Source: Lachnospiraceae bacterium
GTDB taxonomy: Bacteria > Bacillota_A > Clostridia > Lachnospirales > Lachnospiraceae
Direction: 5' to 3'
Assembly: GCA_009774655.1 (NCBI GenBank)
Contig: VSOD01000310.1
Coordinates: forward strand, 1 to 5,237
Length of the DNA stretch: 5,237 nucleotides
The translations under genes were made by a program, and so were the position numbers. The notes below the pieces were generated by a model that saw only the letters and a list, made by a program, of their open reading frames with translations, was not told the DNA's origin and ran no database searches. Positions 5,236 through 5,237 of this stretch are shown one piece after another. Every line of letters begins with the position of its first letter. Within the stretch, counting starts at the first letter, position 1.

Positions 5236-5237
5236 AC

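Overview
The window looks like chromosomal or accessory DNA of a Clostridia-type Firmicute, most likely Lachnospiraceae. The basis is strong AGGAG/GAGG ribosome-binding sites, moderate GC, and matches from memory to protein variants common in that family (IstB with an LDEW Walker B, an AlbA_2-type ATP-binding protein). The genus cannot be fixed from the sequence alone.

Positions 1-83 hold the last 26 codons of an upstream gene. Positions 84-295 are a regulatory intergenic region with two candidate promoters (TTGACA-N17-TATTCT at 150-178; extended -10 TGcTACAAT at 248-256). A tandem pair of TTCATAC half-sites at an 11-bp period (225-242) lies where an OmpR-type regulator could act on the second promoter.

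Positions 296-4295 form one co-directional module that ends at a clear intrinsic terminator (4377-4401). It encodes an OmpR-type response regulator, a two-TM sensor histidine kinase with a roughly 200-residue extracytoplasmic domain, an ABC ATPase with a DUF4162-like C-terminal tail, and a six-TM ABC-2-type permease. The likely circuit is this: the kinase senses an extracellular compound or envelope stress, phosphorylates the regulator at Asp51, and the regulator adjusts expression of the exporter and probably of itself. The two ABC genes share a near-identical leader (ACAGCGTAGAAA followed by GAGG) just before their start codons. The substrate cannot be inferred.

Positions 4402-5143 are a gene graveyard. 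It holds a both-ends-truncated IS21-family istB remnant on the minus strand, a truncated, internally deleted and frameshifted AlbA_2/AAA_4-type gene on the plus strand, and a short antitoxin-tail-like reading frame. Positions 5121-5235 carry a dense set of nested and mutually exclusive inverted repeats, including a perfect 16-bp pair. This is the least explained structure in the window and runs to the right edge.

No tRNA, rRNA or CRISPR array was seen. The operon is a familiar architecture. The best candidates for something new are the repeat cluster at the right end, the 11-bp tandem operator, and the duplicated leader of the ABC genes.
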